Notes: generated by a model not told the origin, from the sequence alone. 64,000 bases of DNA from Larus michahellis (GCF_964199755.1 NC_133898.1:105452847-105516846); one strand, 5' to 3'; counted from the stretch's first letter, positions 1 to 13,009 are shown. Made by a program: numbers and translations.

Positions 1-972
1 ACACAGCTGCGTTACAAAATTTAACAAACGTATGCAGTTAGTCTTGCGCGTATAACATACTCATCTGAAACTCCTAATTCCTGAAAAGGCATGAAAATAC
101 CCTAACAGCCAAACGAAAGCCACCCTGCTAAACGCAGCTTAGACTTAGCATTACCCGCATGCTGGACACTTCACAAGCCCGTGATTGCCAGCAGTGCTTT
201 GGTGACAGGTCCCAGCGCGGGTGCCACGCTGGGCGAGCCGCCTTTCCTGGCACCGCATCCCGTGACCCCGGGGATGCAGCACGATTCTGCATCTCCGCTA
301 TTGCCAGAGCACGGCAGATGAGCCATGGCTGTTTCCCCCAAAGCCCCCTCCCTCCCGCCCCATGGGCAGTCAGCGGAGGTGTGATCTCGACTGGGCCACC
401 CCTGGGAGCCAGCCCATAAGGCACGTTTCCTCCTCACGTGCTCCGAAGCATGCTAAGATGGGATACACCTATTGAATTCAGAGCATAGCTTTCTCCATAA
501 ACTTCAGCCCAAATCTTGCACCCCCAACTGATAAATTTTCATCCAAACATTCCCATCCCTTTTCACGGGACGAAGGCTTTCTCACACCATGAGGGTAAAG
601 CCATGCCACTGCTCCTAAACCATGGACTGAGTGAAGACTTAGCTGAGTGGCCACCCGTGCACACCCTTGACTTGACCTTACAAGAGTCCAAAGCTGGATA
701 TACAAAATGAGATGGCATTGAATGGTTTTGGTTTGGTTTTTTTTTTAATGGAAAACTCTTCTTCCATGTAAGCCAGTAGAAGCAAGGACAAACCTCAGCT
801 CACACTCTGTGAACGGTAATTCTCATGACATCTACCATGCAACGTTCGCCCTTCTTTATATCTTTTATAAACTGCCTCGCACACAAGGTGGACTTCCCCA
901 TGGACACACGAACTTCCCTGCGGAGACGCGGACCCCCCATCAGCAAGCCCAGCCTACGCAGCGGTTCAATAC
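1..972. other. Left-edge region, no gene supported
   Basis: Two GC-richer patches (about 190-420 and 900-1,130) contain overlapping short open frames on both strands, none with family resemblance. If exons A and B belong to a real gene, its next exon would lie here or further left. I could not define one. Confidence 0.5.
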
Positions 973-1340
973 CTTCAGCGGGGGCTGCGGTGCATCCACC
1001 GCTCCCGATTCTTCCGGGAACTGGCCGCTCTCACTGGGGAAGCTGCCAGCTGCTGAGACAGGCGGCTGCGCCTTAGTGCTAGTCCCTGGAAGGGTCTTCC
1101 CTTTCGTTGCTGACTTGTGCTTTTCTTGGAGAGCCGTTCGTGCATTTCTTTGATCTCTCATGCTATTGTCGGTATCAAAAAGGCTGCCAGAAAACTTGGA
1201 AATAGGTTCCTGGGGGTTAAAGATAAAAAAGGTAAACACAGTGACAGCAAGGATAACACCTATCTGATACCCAGACACTACCCGTGGTAAGTCGGATTTG
1301 CTCCTCTCTCTCACATTGCTGTGCATTAGGATTTGCTTCA
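973..1340 (-). CDS. Candidate coding exon B of an unidentified gene, with a membrane-spanning segment
   Basis: I do not recognise this sequence. The acceptor TTGCAGTTTTTTCTTCAG leads into 122 open codons, and the frame reaches a fair donor CTGAAG|GTATTG. The translation carries a basic stretch (SNVRERSKSDLPR), a hydrophobic segment YQIGVILAVTVFTFFIFN (1,216-1,269), and then a Ser/Thr/Pro/Lys-rich stretch (KGKTLPGTSTKAQPPVSAAG). That order resembles a single-pass type II membrane protein with a stem region, as in many Golgi glycosyltransferases, but no catalytic motif is present in the window. A Met at 1,324-1,326 (MHSNVRER) could be an internal start. Further exons would lie left of position 1. 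The frame could also be fortuitous. Confidence 0.3.
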
Positions 1341-3292
1341 CTGAAGAAAAAACTGCAACTTCAAAGCAAATATACAGAAACATCTTTCTTTTACCACTGG
1401 GCTGGTTTCCTTCAACATGGGAGTGGAAATTACAGGAACAGGGAGAGGACAGGGATTCATACAGCTTTGCTCTACGTCCTTTGGCCCAGCCAAGTACATA
1501 TAACCCATACATACCCAACTAAATTCCATGATGCCCTATGAAAAGGATGGAGCATAGGAATGCAACTATTTTGGGCAGTCTCCTGCTCACCTTCTATATT
1601 TGGGAGCACAGGTATGAGAGCAAAGGCAAGCCCCTGCCTCGCATCTGTGGCTCTAAGAAGATTCTGTTTAAAAGTCTTAGTGAAAAGAGTCATTGGATTG
1701 ACATTATTTAGCTGCAAACGGCAGCGAGTGGGGGACCTGCAAACTTACTAACAATCTAGTGATTTAGGGGTCCACTGGAAGTGGAGTCTCAGAGGTGAGG
1801 CATCCCAAAGAATGCCATGACTCCTGGCTCTAGGCTGTAGCTGTCCTGGGATGTGGCGAGGAACTGACAACGTCACCCTATGCTTCGCTAAACCACAAGG
1901 GCTTGAAAAGAGAAATAGACAATTAAAACAGGTTGACCAAACAAGCTTCAGACAAGTTTGACTGCAAGACACAATGAAATTTTCCACTTATCAGTTTTGC
2001 TTAACAAGGTGGTTAACTGAAATTCAGACAAGACCTCCAAATTCTGTTCACATTTTATTGATGCTTTATTTATATTTAGCTGATTTTTTTCTCCTTAATT
2101 TGCTGAGTAAGGTTGAATCAGATCTTCGTGTTACCATAATCCTTGTATCTTCTGCTGGCAGTAAAATGATGCAGCAAACAAAGGTCAACACCTTTGAAAA
2201 TAAATGTCTTCCTAAGCTTGCAAGTTTAATATCAGAAATAAAAGGCAGTGGCATTACCATGAACAGCTGTACAGAAACCCCGCTGGACACTTCATTTTTC
2301 AATCTATATTGGAGCTTTCCCACAATCTGTATTCAGTTGGGATGAAAAGAAGCATCACCAACCCTGGGGAGAGCAGGCAAGGCACAACTGCTTCCTATTT
2401 TCACTTAAAATTAAAAGGGAATTTGCTTAGCTTTCATTCACATAACAATTTCATTATCTTTTTCACTCTTGCGGGAGATTTCTCTTTAACAGTGCCAGGC
2501 TGACTAAGCCGGACCCATCAGTGATGCTGCAGTGCCGGGGTGCCAGGGAGAAAGGCCAGGAGCAAGGTCTGGGAGCAGGGGCCAAAGGAGGGGGCAAACC
2601 AGCAGCTGTTGGGGGCTAGGAAGGGAGCGGAGGTCCTGGCAGAGGAGCAGGAGCTCCAGTTCCTCCCACAACTCCCAGCAAACATCTGGAGGAAAGACTG
2701 GTGAGCAATGCCCTGAAAGGGAAAGGCTGTGAGAGTGCAATCACAACCTCCTCTTCCCAGGCTGTGACCCAGAAGACAGTCACAGGTGACCTGGGCGCAG
2801 GTTAGAGAAACCACAGCATCCAGGGTTTCCCAGACATCATCCCTCCGGAAGACCACTGCCCAGAACACTAAACATGGAGTGGAGTAGTACTGCAACCTCA
2901 CTTTTCTACCATCCACTCCTTGGGAGACACTGAGCTCCAAAAGCGCCGCTAACAACCTGCTTACCTGAAAGAGATGGAGGGATGCTGGTAACCGGGGATA
3001 AAAGTAGGAGTAAAACAAAAAAATGCGTATACCTCATCATTGCTCAGGTTACTTGTCTTAAACTGCAAGTTGCACCGTACTCTTGGGGGCTGGATGGATT
3101 ATTTAATTGCAAGCAAAGCAAAGGAATAAAACATTGAGGATGATTCTGAACCCTCTGCACAAGCAAGGACACGAAACCACAGGCAGTGCAGCCTCCCGCT
3201 AACCCAAAGTGCTCGGCCGCATAGCACTGTGAGCGGGTTGTAGTTTCTGGACAGAAACTCAACGTTGTCCCTCCTGACTTCAAGGAAACTAC
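1341..3292. other. Interval between candidate exons A and B
   Basis: This is the putative intron of the unidentified gene. A GC-rich block (about 2,510-2,970) carries a minus-strand open frame and a good donor-like site (TTTCAG|GTAAGC, exon side ending at 2,966), but no convincing protein. The remainder is unremarkable. Confidence 0.4.
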
Positions 3293-3503
3293 CTACATCC
3301 TCGTCAGGATCCTCCAGTTCCTCCGCTTCTTGCTCAGGACTGATCCTTCCTTCCCTCCATTTTCCATTGGCAGAGCTGAATTTGTACAGGTTACCACCAC
3401 GAAAACTTTCCTTTCCTTTCAAGGAGGCCCAGCGAGAGCCCTGGGAGCTCCAGTTGTGGCCACCGTGCAGTTTAGGAGACTTGGGAAGCCACTTAATAGA
3501 GTC
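3293..3503 (-). CDS. Candidate coding exon A of an unidentified minus-strand gene
   Basis: I do not recognise this sequence. A strong 3' splice site (long T tract, then GTCATCTTCCTCTCAG) precedes an open frame of 70 codons plus one base, ending at a moderate donor GTAG|GTAGTT. The frame begins DSIKWLPKSPKLHGGHNWSS, has a basic/aromatic middle (KGKESFRGGNLYKF) and ends in a strongly acidic stretch (SPEQEAEELEDPDEDV). The open frame continues past the donor to about 3,099, so an alternative donor or a chance frame is possible. Exon B, 2 kb downstream on the same strand, starts in the complementary phase (G|TG gives Val). No start codon or upstream exon was identified between here and LRRC1. Confidence 0.25.
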
Positions 3504-3521
3504 CTGAGAGGAAGATGACAC

Positions 3522-3569
3522 AAAAAAAAAAAAAAAAAAAAAAAAGAAGAAAGAAAGAAAGAAAAAAAA
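3522..3569. repeat. A-rich tract with GAAA units
   Basis: A poly-A run of 24 bases grades into GAAA/AAAG repeats. On the minus strand it supplies the T-rich tract in front of candidate exon A. Confidence 0.95.
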
Positions 3570-4464
3570 GGCAATGAATAAGAAAGTGATAGAAGTATGT
3601 AAGTGCAGAAATTGTCTGGCAAGTTCTGCAAGGTATTTTAGTATCTCATAAATACTGGGTTTCCTCTTTTTACCTCGAGAAGTACCTTTAGTCCCAGAGA
3701 GACACTGCACCAGTTAATGGGCAATACTGGTGACGCAAAGAGCAAGCAAAGGCTGCTGAAAATAGTGGAAGCCTTCAGGGACTTACACCAGCGTGGAAAC
3801 AAACCCACCTTCAGCATTGTAACGAAGAATTAAATGATCAACAACAGTCTTCAATAATGTTATACTATTAAAGAAACAAACAAGAGCACTTAGACCTTTA
3901 GTGACCATTTCTTCTCATGTCCTGGGTTACAAAACCTGTCGAGTCACCTCCCCCTTTTCCAGTACTCATTACTGAATTGTCCCAATAAAAGGTACAATAC
4001 TAAATTGATATTTCATGTTTGCTTACTTCCAAAGTAATTATAGCCCAGTTTTCCCAAAACGCCCATTACTTACTTACATGCAAAAACCCGTCTCTCTTCT
4101 TCATGTACAAGTTGTGTCAAGGTTGCCTATATACCTTAATTACTCCGAAGTTATTTTTCATAGTAATCTTTATCTTCCCTTTAAGCTTTATTTTAAACTT
4201 GTCTTTAAATTTCATTAAAGTGATACAAATTGAACCACAGAAAGCAGCCTGACAGTATATCAATAGATACATTAATGCACATGCTCCAACAAGGCAAAGA
4301 GATGGAGAACACACACTAACGAAAAAAAATTATCAAGAAGCTTACAGTGGGGTAATCAGCAGCACACAGTAACTTTCACATTGTTTAAATAGATATTTGA
4401 CTCAGATTTAACAATTCTTTAAGTGTCTGGTTTTTCCCTTTTTAATGCAAAATGGTGACATTCT

Positions 4465-4482
4465 CACACACACACACACACA
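4465..4482. repeat. (CA)9 microsatellite
   Basis: Nine uninterrupted CA units. Confidence 0.95.
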
Positions 4483-5642
4483 GATTTCTTGCTGTTATCA
4501 GCACCCCAGGTGTCATGACTTCTATTAGATCAAATGTTGAGAAAGAAAAGGAGATAGGACGCGGTTGCCCATGCTGGACATACGGATTCATCTTCAGCTG
4601 CCGAAGAAGCTGCCCTTGGGATTCTTCAGTTGCTTTTGGTTTTAGGATGGCTGAAAAGACTAGGAAATGGTCAAGGACAGTATCTCAGGGTCTCCTTGGA
4701 AAAGACCTTTCCGTGAGTCTTGAAAAGACCACAGCCCAAAGAAAGGCTTACTGCATTGTACACAGAAGGCGTGATTGGCCTCTGTTAAGAAACCTGCTGT
4801 TAAATCGAATTCTGAACTGCGCTGATGCTCAACGATACCACTGTTCACTGTAAATAGCCAGGATTTCTGGTTACTCTAAACGACATCGCTCAGGACGCTC
4901 AAGGTGATTGTCGATTTAGTTCATCAGTGAATTGAATGCAAATACAGCACAAAGAGTCATGACACAGTAGTGGCTCCCATTCCTCCTGACAATTCAAAAC
5001 ACAAGGTAGGACATCTCCTGGCATTTATTTATGCTTGCCTTGAATAAGAAAGCATAGGGTACCCTTAAATATATTCTTTGCTTCCTACAAATATTAACTA
5101 GGTGGATAGAAATTCTAATCAGCTGAGATTGTTTGCTATTGTTTTGGTCTGTTTTATTTCAGAATAGCTAATGTGACACCTCAATACATTCCGGGTATTG
5201 CCAGAGACAGTTTAAATCCTTGTCAACTTTTAAGCTCATTAGGAAGTCATAAAGCAATTTCACTCTAAAAATAAACACAGGTACAGTGAAGCATTTAACT
5301 TCTTCCAAGGGAACTTGTTTGTCTCCTCCTTGTTTGGCCCTGATCCCTAATCCTAAACAACAGCCTCTCAAACCCAGGCTGCCAAATTCTGTACGACCAG
5401 TATATGGCTATTTGCTCAAGGTAACAGAAGCTGAAAAGCTAATACAGTACACCTGGCCAGATTTCTAATTAGCTTAAGGTGACAATCACTTCATTGTCCT
5501 AGGCATGCATTCAGGTGCTGTGGTAGCTTCTTGTACATACGAGGAGGCAGCTGGTGTCCATCAGTAGATTCTACATCCCTATGCTGCTCGCAGCTGAGCT
5601 GGGAAGGCAGAGCTGCAGGGCACTCCTGCTCCCACTTGTCTT

Positions 5643-5955
5643 AGAATCACAGAATGGGTTGGGTTGGAAGGGCCCTTAAAGATCATCTAGTTCCAACCCC
5701 CTGCCATGGGCAGGGACACCTCCCACTAGACCAGGCTGCTCAAAGCCCCATCCAGCCTGGCCTTGAACACTTCCAGGGATGGGGCATCCACAGCTTCTCT
5801 GGGCAACCTGTTCCAGTGCCTCACCACCCTCACAGTGAAAAATTTCTTCCTGATATCTAATCTAAATCTCCCCTCTTTCAGTTTAAAACTGTTACCCCTC
5901 ATCCTATCGCTCCACTCCCTGATAAAGAGTCCTTCCTCATCTTTCCTGTAGGCAT
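5643..5955 (-). mobile_element. CR1 LINE 3' fragment, reverse orientation
   Basis: The plus strand starts with the reverse complement of the CR1 end (agaatcacagaatgggttgg) followed by ggaagggcccttaaagatca. It then carries the familiar CR1 3' UTR text in reverse, including the segments for 'vote-like' phrases such as cagcctggccttgaacactt. The element is 5'-truncated at about 5,955, within the last part of ORF2 (gataggatgaggggtaacag on the minus strand). Divergence appears modest. It lies downstream of LRRC1 on the same strand as the gene. Confidence 0.95.
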
Positions 5956-8900
5956 CCTGTCTTCTACAGCAGGATGCTTCTCCTCACACTGACATATAAT
6001 GGAAAACCAGTGTCTGCTTCACACCTCACATCTTCTGCAACTCAAGAGATTTTAGTCTTCAATTTATTCTTGATCTATAAATCTTTAAAGTAAAATAGAA
6101 ACAAAAGGACAATCCTGGGTAAGGGCTGCTCACTTTTTCACTAGGTCTGTTCAATACCGTGGATGGCATTATCTTTATGAAAGAAGTTTCACAGTTCGGT
6201 TATATCAACGGCAAAAGATTGAATGAACAACCAGAAGTGCCTTTTAGCCTACAGTCACATGTACCTGTTGTAAGCAAAACACCCCATGGATTACGCTTTC
6301 ACGAAACAAAATGGAGAAACGAAGCCAATGAATGCTGCCGCTGTGAGCGCAGGCTAACACCGCTTTGAAAACAAATCTTAATCCTCGTTTTTCACAACTC
6401 GATCCTTTTTGATGAAGGAAAAGGGCTGGGGGGTGGAAATAAGATACTGGACTTAATTCAGAGTTCAGAAGCAATGCAAGGTGAGGTACAGAGAATGCCA
6501 GGGATGCCGTTGCTGGCCCCGCAGACTGCCAAGGTGTTACTGTGCCAGGCTCTTTGCATCCTTTCGGACAAAGCCAAGAGTAGGCGCAGTGCTAATGCCA
6601 TGAGTTCTTAGTGACGCCAGTCACATGCAGAGTTTGCTAGACGGAAGCGATAGCAAAGGTACAGCTCTGTTTGCTGCGCTTTAGCGCAAAGCGATCACTC
6701 GATCTCTTTAGTGGATACGTTTTTCCCCGCAAAAGGTCCCACCCAACTCATTACTCTGATGTATTAAAGGGTATTAGATGGGCAAAAAACTTCTATCATC
6801 CCTCAAGGTGGAAATCACTAAGTGTAGCCAACAGATAGTAGATTTGAACCCCAAAAATAATTTATTAGCTCATTCTCATTAGATTCAATACTATAGAGCC
6901 ATGCTTTGAGACAAAAGAGGCTACTGGCAAATATCCTAATATTAAGAGAGAAAAATCAGTTCTCCTTACAGAGTGTTACAGATGATAATTGGTCTCTTTA
7001 CTACCCAAGTAAGGTAGGAAGTTCTTCTTGTGTTTTATGCATGAGGAAACTGAGACCCCAAAAGATTAAAATGGTCAATATTTTAAGTCATTACTAGCAA
7101 ATACAGAGTGAGGCACATACTCTTACATTCTCTTTAAAATTTTTGGAATAAAACAATGAGAAACAGGGAATTCGGTATCTAGGACTTCAAGCTTCCTGGG
7201 TATTTTGGACTGTGTAACACTGATGTTTTGTAAATGCAGAAGAAATGTTTGGCAGGGGGGAACTATTTATCAGGCCTCAGCAGTTCTGTTCCATAGAAAT
7301 GCATTTTTCATCTCCCTTCGTTAGTAATGATCCTAACCGATTTGTAAGAGATCATTTTCCTTCAATATTTCACCAGCAAGTCAGGTGGGCTCCTTTTTTA
7401 CCTCCTTTTAAAGTGTTTTTCACGTTTTCAAAGGCCACCTCTTCAGAACATAAATACTGCTTTGTATTGTGCCCCTGTATGTTAAGAGGACAAATTGTCC
7501 TCCTAAAGTACAAGGTGTCTATTCCGATAAGATCTTGCTAATAAATCCTCTAGAGAATGAATTCCCTCCAGGCAACAAAGGTGTGCAAATGCTACGTATC
7601 ACCCTAAATCATTCTGGCAAACGAAAAAGCATCCAAAACACCCTGACATTAAAAGCCAAGATGTGAAAACCACCCACATTTCTGAAGCACCATACGGAAA
7701 CCACACAGGGACAAGGAAACGTCCTGCTTACAGCGACAAACTGGTCACCATCGGCAAGCAGAAGCCAGTGTTCTCAGCCACCTAGAACATTTCGATGGGA
7801 ATACACCTGCTCCTATAATTCCACTCAAAACCCCAGGCACACATTCTCGCCTATTCTTCTATTTAAAGAAAGATTGCTTAAATAGCTTAACTAGCAAATA
7901 TGGGGGGGGAAATATCTGTAAAGATGTATTTCCTAGAATATAAACATTCTCTTCCTTTGAAGTACAACTATGCATAACATACAGTATTCTACTAACGGAA
8001 AACTGTTTCAGACTCATTCCCTTTTTAAAGTACAAAAGGCTGTCTCTAAAAGAGCTTTGTGTGGTTCGCATGAAGTAAGAAGGAAAGCTAAACAAAATGC
8101 TGCTGAAAACAAAGGCATCCTTGAACACGCTTTCGCTGTGGAAGAGGCAGCAGAAAAGCTGCCTGAACAGAATACTGAAGCAACCCTTCCACAGGGAAAC
8201 TTTGCTAGCAGTAAATACATGACTTAATTTTAAACTTAGATGTTCGAGCATTAACAAGCCAGGTAAGATTTTTGCATTTCCTGAAGACACCATTTAAAAA
8301 AAAAAAATAAATAAAAATGCTGTAGGTTATCCTAAAAACATCCACTATGTAAATGCTCTTCAGGCTTGGAGTTTTCTCCCCCTTTGAATGGAAAAAAAAA
8401 AAAAAAAATCATCATCAATATTAAAGTAATTCTTGTTAGTTTAGGTTTTGGGTTGTTCTGAAGTTGCTTAGTGGAAGTCCATGATGTCACCAATAAACTC
8501 CAAGAAATTCACTCATGTTTATAACCATGCAGTACCTTGTTTAATCCTCCAGAAATACAGGGCAATCATATCTCCTATAAGCTACTTCAAAATGGTTTCA
8601 TGCATTTATTTGGGGTTTGGGTAAAACAGGCAAGTTACAGGGAGAAATCAGGGAATCAGACTGCTTACATCAGTGGCATAGTCTCATCAGTTGCTTGAAT
8701 TTGTGTCAGGACCAAAAGGAGATAGTTTTAGTGCAACACAAAACTATCTTTGAAGAGTCAAGTCCTGTCTCTGCATTATTGTGGCGATGCTTACAAACTG
8801 AAATTCGAGCTGCTGCTGCTTTGGTGGTATTTGCAAGCTGAGCGCGCATCTGCGGATTGTGAGGAAAGTTACCACAGTCAGTACTTGTCTACTGCAGCGA

Positions 8901-11900
8901 GCGTTGCTAACATTTTGGGTATGGCTGCTACCGTCCCTCCAGCTGCACATCCAGAGACTTCGGCCAAGACAACGTTTTCCAGCAACAGATGAGCAGGAAG
9001 AGAAAGAGCATCAAAGGTTATTGGGCATCACGTGTCAACTTCCTGGTATTAACACCAAGGGAGATTTGCTAAATCCCTTCTCCAAAACATCACTGAGGAG
9101 CCACAGAGTTCTTCCCATGGACAATACTGATGCTGTACTTTTCAGGAGAGGACTTCTCCTGTATAAAGATACGCTACTTCTTAAGACCTCAACGTTAACA
9201 GACTGCCAACATCAGTGTTAAGAGGCACACTCTGAACATGTTACAAATTCAAAACCAAACTGCCATGAACACTTGCTCCTAAAATCAGTACGAGACATAG
9301 TCCAACCACACGCACCGAGCTCCTCAAAGCCCTCTGCTCTGGCAGAACCCACGACTGGCCATCCTGTTGCCACGAGAACCGTAAAAGGGGCGATAAAACG
9401 CACAGTGTCTCCAACATTCACCATAAGAGGAGATACGACAGCTTCTGCAAAGCAGCTCACAAAGCTGTCCTCAAACCACGTATCTGCTTTTCCACTTTGA
9501 AAAATCTCACAGTTTTCATTAAGCTGGTTGAATACTGATTATATTCCTGAATTCAGAATGAAAAAGGAAGGCACTGACCCTCTGAAAACGTCCCAATTGG
9601 TTCTGGAGGAAGGGAACACCCAAAACATCTATTGATAGCCAAGAGCACTCTCCTTTTGTCATCTTGCCTAACAGCAACCTAAGCATGGAAGCAGATTTTG
9701 TGTGTTTGATGGAAGCTGAAGATGAGGAACACTCTTATCAAGTCAACTGAAAAACTAAAGTAATCTTATTTTCCAGAGTCAAGGCAAAGAACGGCAATGA
9801 ATTCTCCATTAACAAAAGGTCTAGGACGTTTCTGATAAATAGTCTCAGTGGGAGGTAGACATTTACAGTGAAACAGAATAGGGTCAATGGATGTACTGAA
9901 GAATATACTTCAGAAAAAAATAATTAAATTCCTGGCATCACTACTCTCCTCCCAAAAGCTGAATTCACGAGCTACAAGTAGTGAAACCTGTTAAGCAGCT
10001 CATCAGCTAAAAATGGTTCACCCAGCACTAGTAAAACACTAATATCAGACAAGAAGCAGGACAATCAGCGTGTCCTGGACACAAACAAGTCATTTGCTGG
10101 AAAGGACAGCAGTATGCAAGTTTCCAGTACACACTTTCCCACAATACGCTGATTATCAAAAATATGGCATGGAAGCCAGAAAAATAATCTCGACACGTAA
10201 TTTATACGGAAGCTGTGGAAAAAGCCTGGAGCAACACAGAGGGGATGGAAAAATCTGTTCCTACACTAACAATGATAGCAAGAGTCGTTTTGGTTTGTTT
10301 GGGTTTTTTTGCTTGGTTATTTTTTATTCTTGTAAGACTATGGAATTGTGTCTTTCAATAGAGAGAACTCCCATGCAGTAACTGACAGGTTAATATTAAA
10401 TCCACTCCACCACTACGGTCAATTGGTTTTCCCTGGTTACCTCTTTCTAGCTAATAAAGCAGCACACAACTTTTGTAGCTTTTCTTTCCTTGCAGTAAAC
10501 CCACCTCCCAAAAGACTTACTAAGGAACTGAAAAAGGAGAAGCTTATGGAGAAAAAAAAAAAAAGTTACGCTTCCAAAATTATATTCGCTACTCAGGCTC
10601 TTCAAAGCATCAGCAAGAGAAGAGCCTGAGAAGGAAGGGCTCATGCCTTCAAGGACACACACTGCTTCAGCATAACAAACATCATTAGCTTTTTCTGGGT
10701 ATAAAATACAGTTAAAAGTGCCTGGAACTTTATCAACACTGTTGGGAGGACAAGTGTATGTAAACCACTTTATAAAACGGCACCCACATGGAACATTCGA
10801 GAGATCAGAGGGACTGCTGGAGTCTAGGCTGCTGGAGGTTGGATCAAGTCAGGAATGACATGCAAGTCAGTCTTTCATGATAAAAAGTGATGTGAACCAG
10901 ACATTGAGGATTTGGGGGAGAAAGAGGGTAGCCACTCATCACTGTTTGCACAGATCCAAGCATCCTTCCCGCCCTGAAAAGCAAATGACACTTCAACTGC
11001 TACTATGCCACATTACCAGCAGCTGTTGTCATATCTCAAGCTTTTACTAGCCAGGAAAAATGCACTTATTGCCAGACTCAAACACCCTGCACTAAATTGT
11101 ATATACTGCTGAACTACCTGCAAATTGCCTCACCCGAAGAGCACAAACAAAACACATTGTGCTATACGGTGTTAGTGTAGAAGACTGAAAAATACACCTC
11201 CTCTTTCAATCTCCCCAGACACTCGCTGAAAAAACATAATGAAAATCCAGCTTTTTCACGACCCAGATTCACAAAGTGAAGACAAATGGCACTGAAAGGC
11301 AAGGAACACCAATGCTTCTCTGGGGACAGCAGCAGCGTGGTCTGATGATGGGCTTCAGCTCCTCTAACCTCTCATCAAGCAACTGTTGGATTCTGTTCTG
11401 AGCTCAACTTATTTACTTTTACAAACAAATGGAGGCAAACACCTTCAATAAGCAATTCATACCACCTGCCTTTGGCTGAGACGACCACATGGAGATGATA
11501 CGAGGGTGTAGGAATGTGGAACTGCCCCAGATGAAGGCAACGAGCCTGGATCACCCATTTCTCTGTAGCCAGAGAAACCAAAACATTCATTCCACTATTT
11601 AAAAAGAAAAAATAAATAAATTGATCGCTGAGCAGTTACTTCATGTCAAAGCAAGTAGTGCCTGTCTTCTGGCTGGTTTTTGGGCTACGGTGCAGTCTCC
11701 ACAACCTTGCTGGCATGAACAAAAAGCAACTGCCTAGTAACCAAACACCTATCACTAGCCAAATAAGATTTATAAGAGCTATAACAAGGTTTATGTCTTG
11801 TTCCGACTTCAGCAGGAGGGAGTAGGTGCACACAGGCAGTTAATGGTTTTCATCTGGTGGCACATTAGGCAAGGCCAAATTCAGGCTTTACACATTCATT

Positions 11901-12950
11901 TCATCTAGCTGATGCAGCTCTCCTGTTTATATCTGGAACAGATGCTTAAAAAAAAAAAAAAACACAAACAAACCAAACAAACCAAAAAAAAAACCCCTCA
12001 AAAAAACCAAGCCACAGCCTCCAAATAAAAAACTGTCATCACAGAGCTCAGAGTCTTGCTGCCTTTGGCTTTTTGGCTTTGGTCTGTCTTTTTTAGGAAC
12101 TCATTTTCACCTCAAATGGGTTTGCTGAGGTTTACTTGGACTTTGGATAGAGAGTTTCCTACATTTTTAAACTTTTGTTGTGCCAATGCCAGTAAGCACT
12201 TTAAAAAGAAAATTCTACCCAAGGCTGGAGTCAATTGTACCAAAACCTCATTTTTTTTTCCTGGTTTTCTTTTAACAGCAGCTTGCCGAGAACAACAGGC
12301 AGAGCTCTGCCTTGGGAAGAATGAAATTGCACTACCCCTGAACTAACCTAATACCTACCAACCTGCAGCAGCTCCTGCAAAACGACCAGCCTTGAAGCTT
12401 AAATGAGAAATCTTTGGGAAGAGAAGAAATCACAAAAATTAATGTATTTTGCCAGGATAGATCTGAATATTTGGAGATGGCTTGCCATACCTACTTGTCC
12501 AACATCAACAAGAAAGCAGTGCCTTTCGCAAAGGCTTCAAATCAAAATTTAAAAAGTTAAATGACAAAAATTATCAAAGATTGCAGTTATTAATTTTAAC
12601 ACAGAAGCTATTATGACTCCCCTGATCTCCTCCTTTCCCATCTTCTCCCAGAAGCCCTCATACAACCAACACTTACTGGAAGAAATGTTCAGCAGAAGAA
12701 GGGACGTGGTTAGCCATACATGAAGTGTCGGGTCTTGAATTTTGTTGAAGTTTGGGTTCATTGCATTAGCTCACGCTAAAAAATATATCAAATCTTTGCT
12801 GTGAACTCAGACTGCTCAAGTCCCTGCACTTAACATGTTAGTGGTCTTTGTTAGCTCATGGCGCACGTAGAACTCAGAGACACTAAAATCAATCTTTATC
12901 AGCCTTTTGCAAAATTGTTATTTACTGAATTCAACTTGGTTAATACTTAC
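5956..12950. other. Intergenic stretch downstream of LRRC1, no gene supported
   Basis: Seven kilobases without a recognisable exon. They contain short A runs (8,392-8,408) and an A/CAAA-rich tract (11,948-12,010). Open frames on both strands are short and show no family resemblance. A lysine-rich plus-strand frame after an acceptor-like site at about 10,496 is treated separately as a weak observation. Confidence 0.6.
11948..12010. repeat. A-rich low-complexity tract with CAAA units
   Basis: A-runs are interspersed with ACAAACAAACC-like units. Confidence 0.9.
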
Positions 12951-13009
12951 CTTTACAAACAAACCAGAACCCACAGATTTAATAAGACCTTGAAATCAGC
13001 ATTGGACGA
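12951..13009 (-). other. Candidate non-coding exon just downstream of LRRC1
   Basis: A 59-nt block is flanked by a strong acceptor (TTACTGTGTTGCACTTCCAG) and a near-consensus donor (AAAG|GTAAGTATT). All three minus-strand frames contain a stop, so it would be an untranslated exon. It could be a 5' UTR exon of a downstream gene or an alternative or readthrough exon of LRRC1. The call rests on splice signals alone. Confidence 0.25.

Larger units (their letters stand above)
3504..5642. other. Intergenic stretch, no gene seen
   Basis: It contains an A-rich/GAAA tract (3,522-3,569) and a (CA)9 microsatellite (4,465-4,482). A plus-strand open frame at about 4,452-4,853 has no recognisable domain. 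Nothing else is supported. Confidence 0.6.

Noticed and set aside
2518..3018. Minus-strand 166-codon frame in a GC-rich patch
   Set aside because: Composition alone can keep it open. It is Cys/Leu/Ser-rich without a domain and does not join in phase to candidate exons A or B by clear splice sites.
1..13000. Search for exons of MLIP, the gene expected downstream of LRRC1 by mammalian synteny
   Set aside because: No minus-strand frame resembles the MLIP sequence I know. It probably starts further left.
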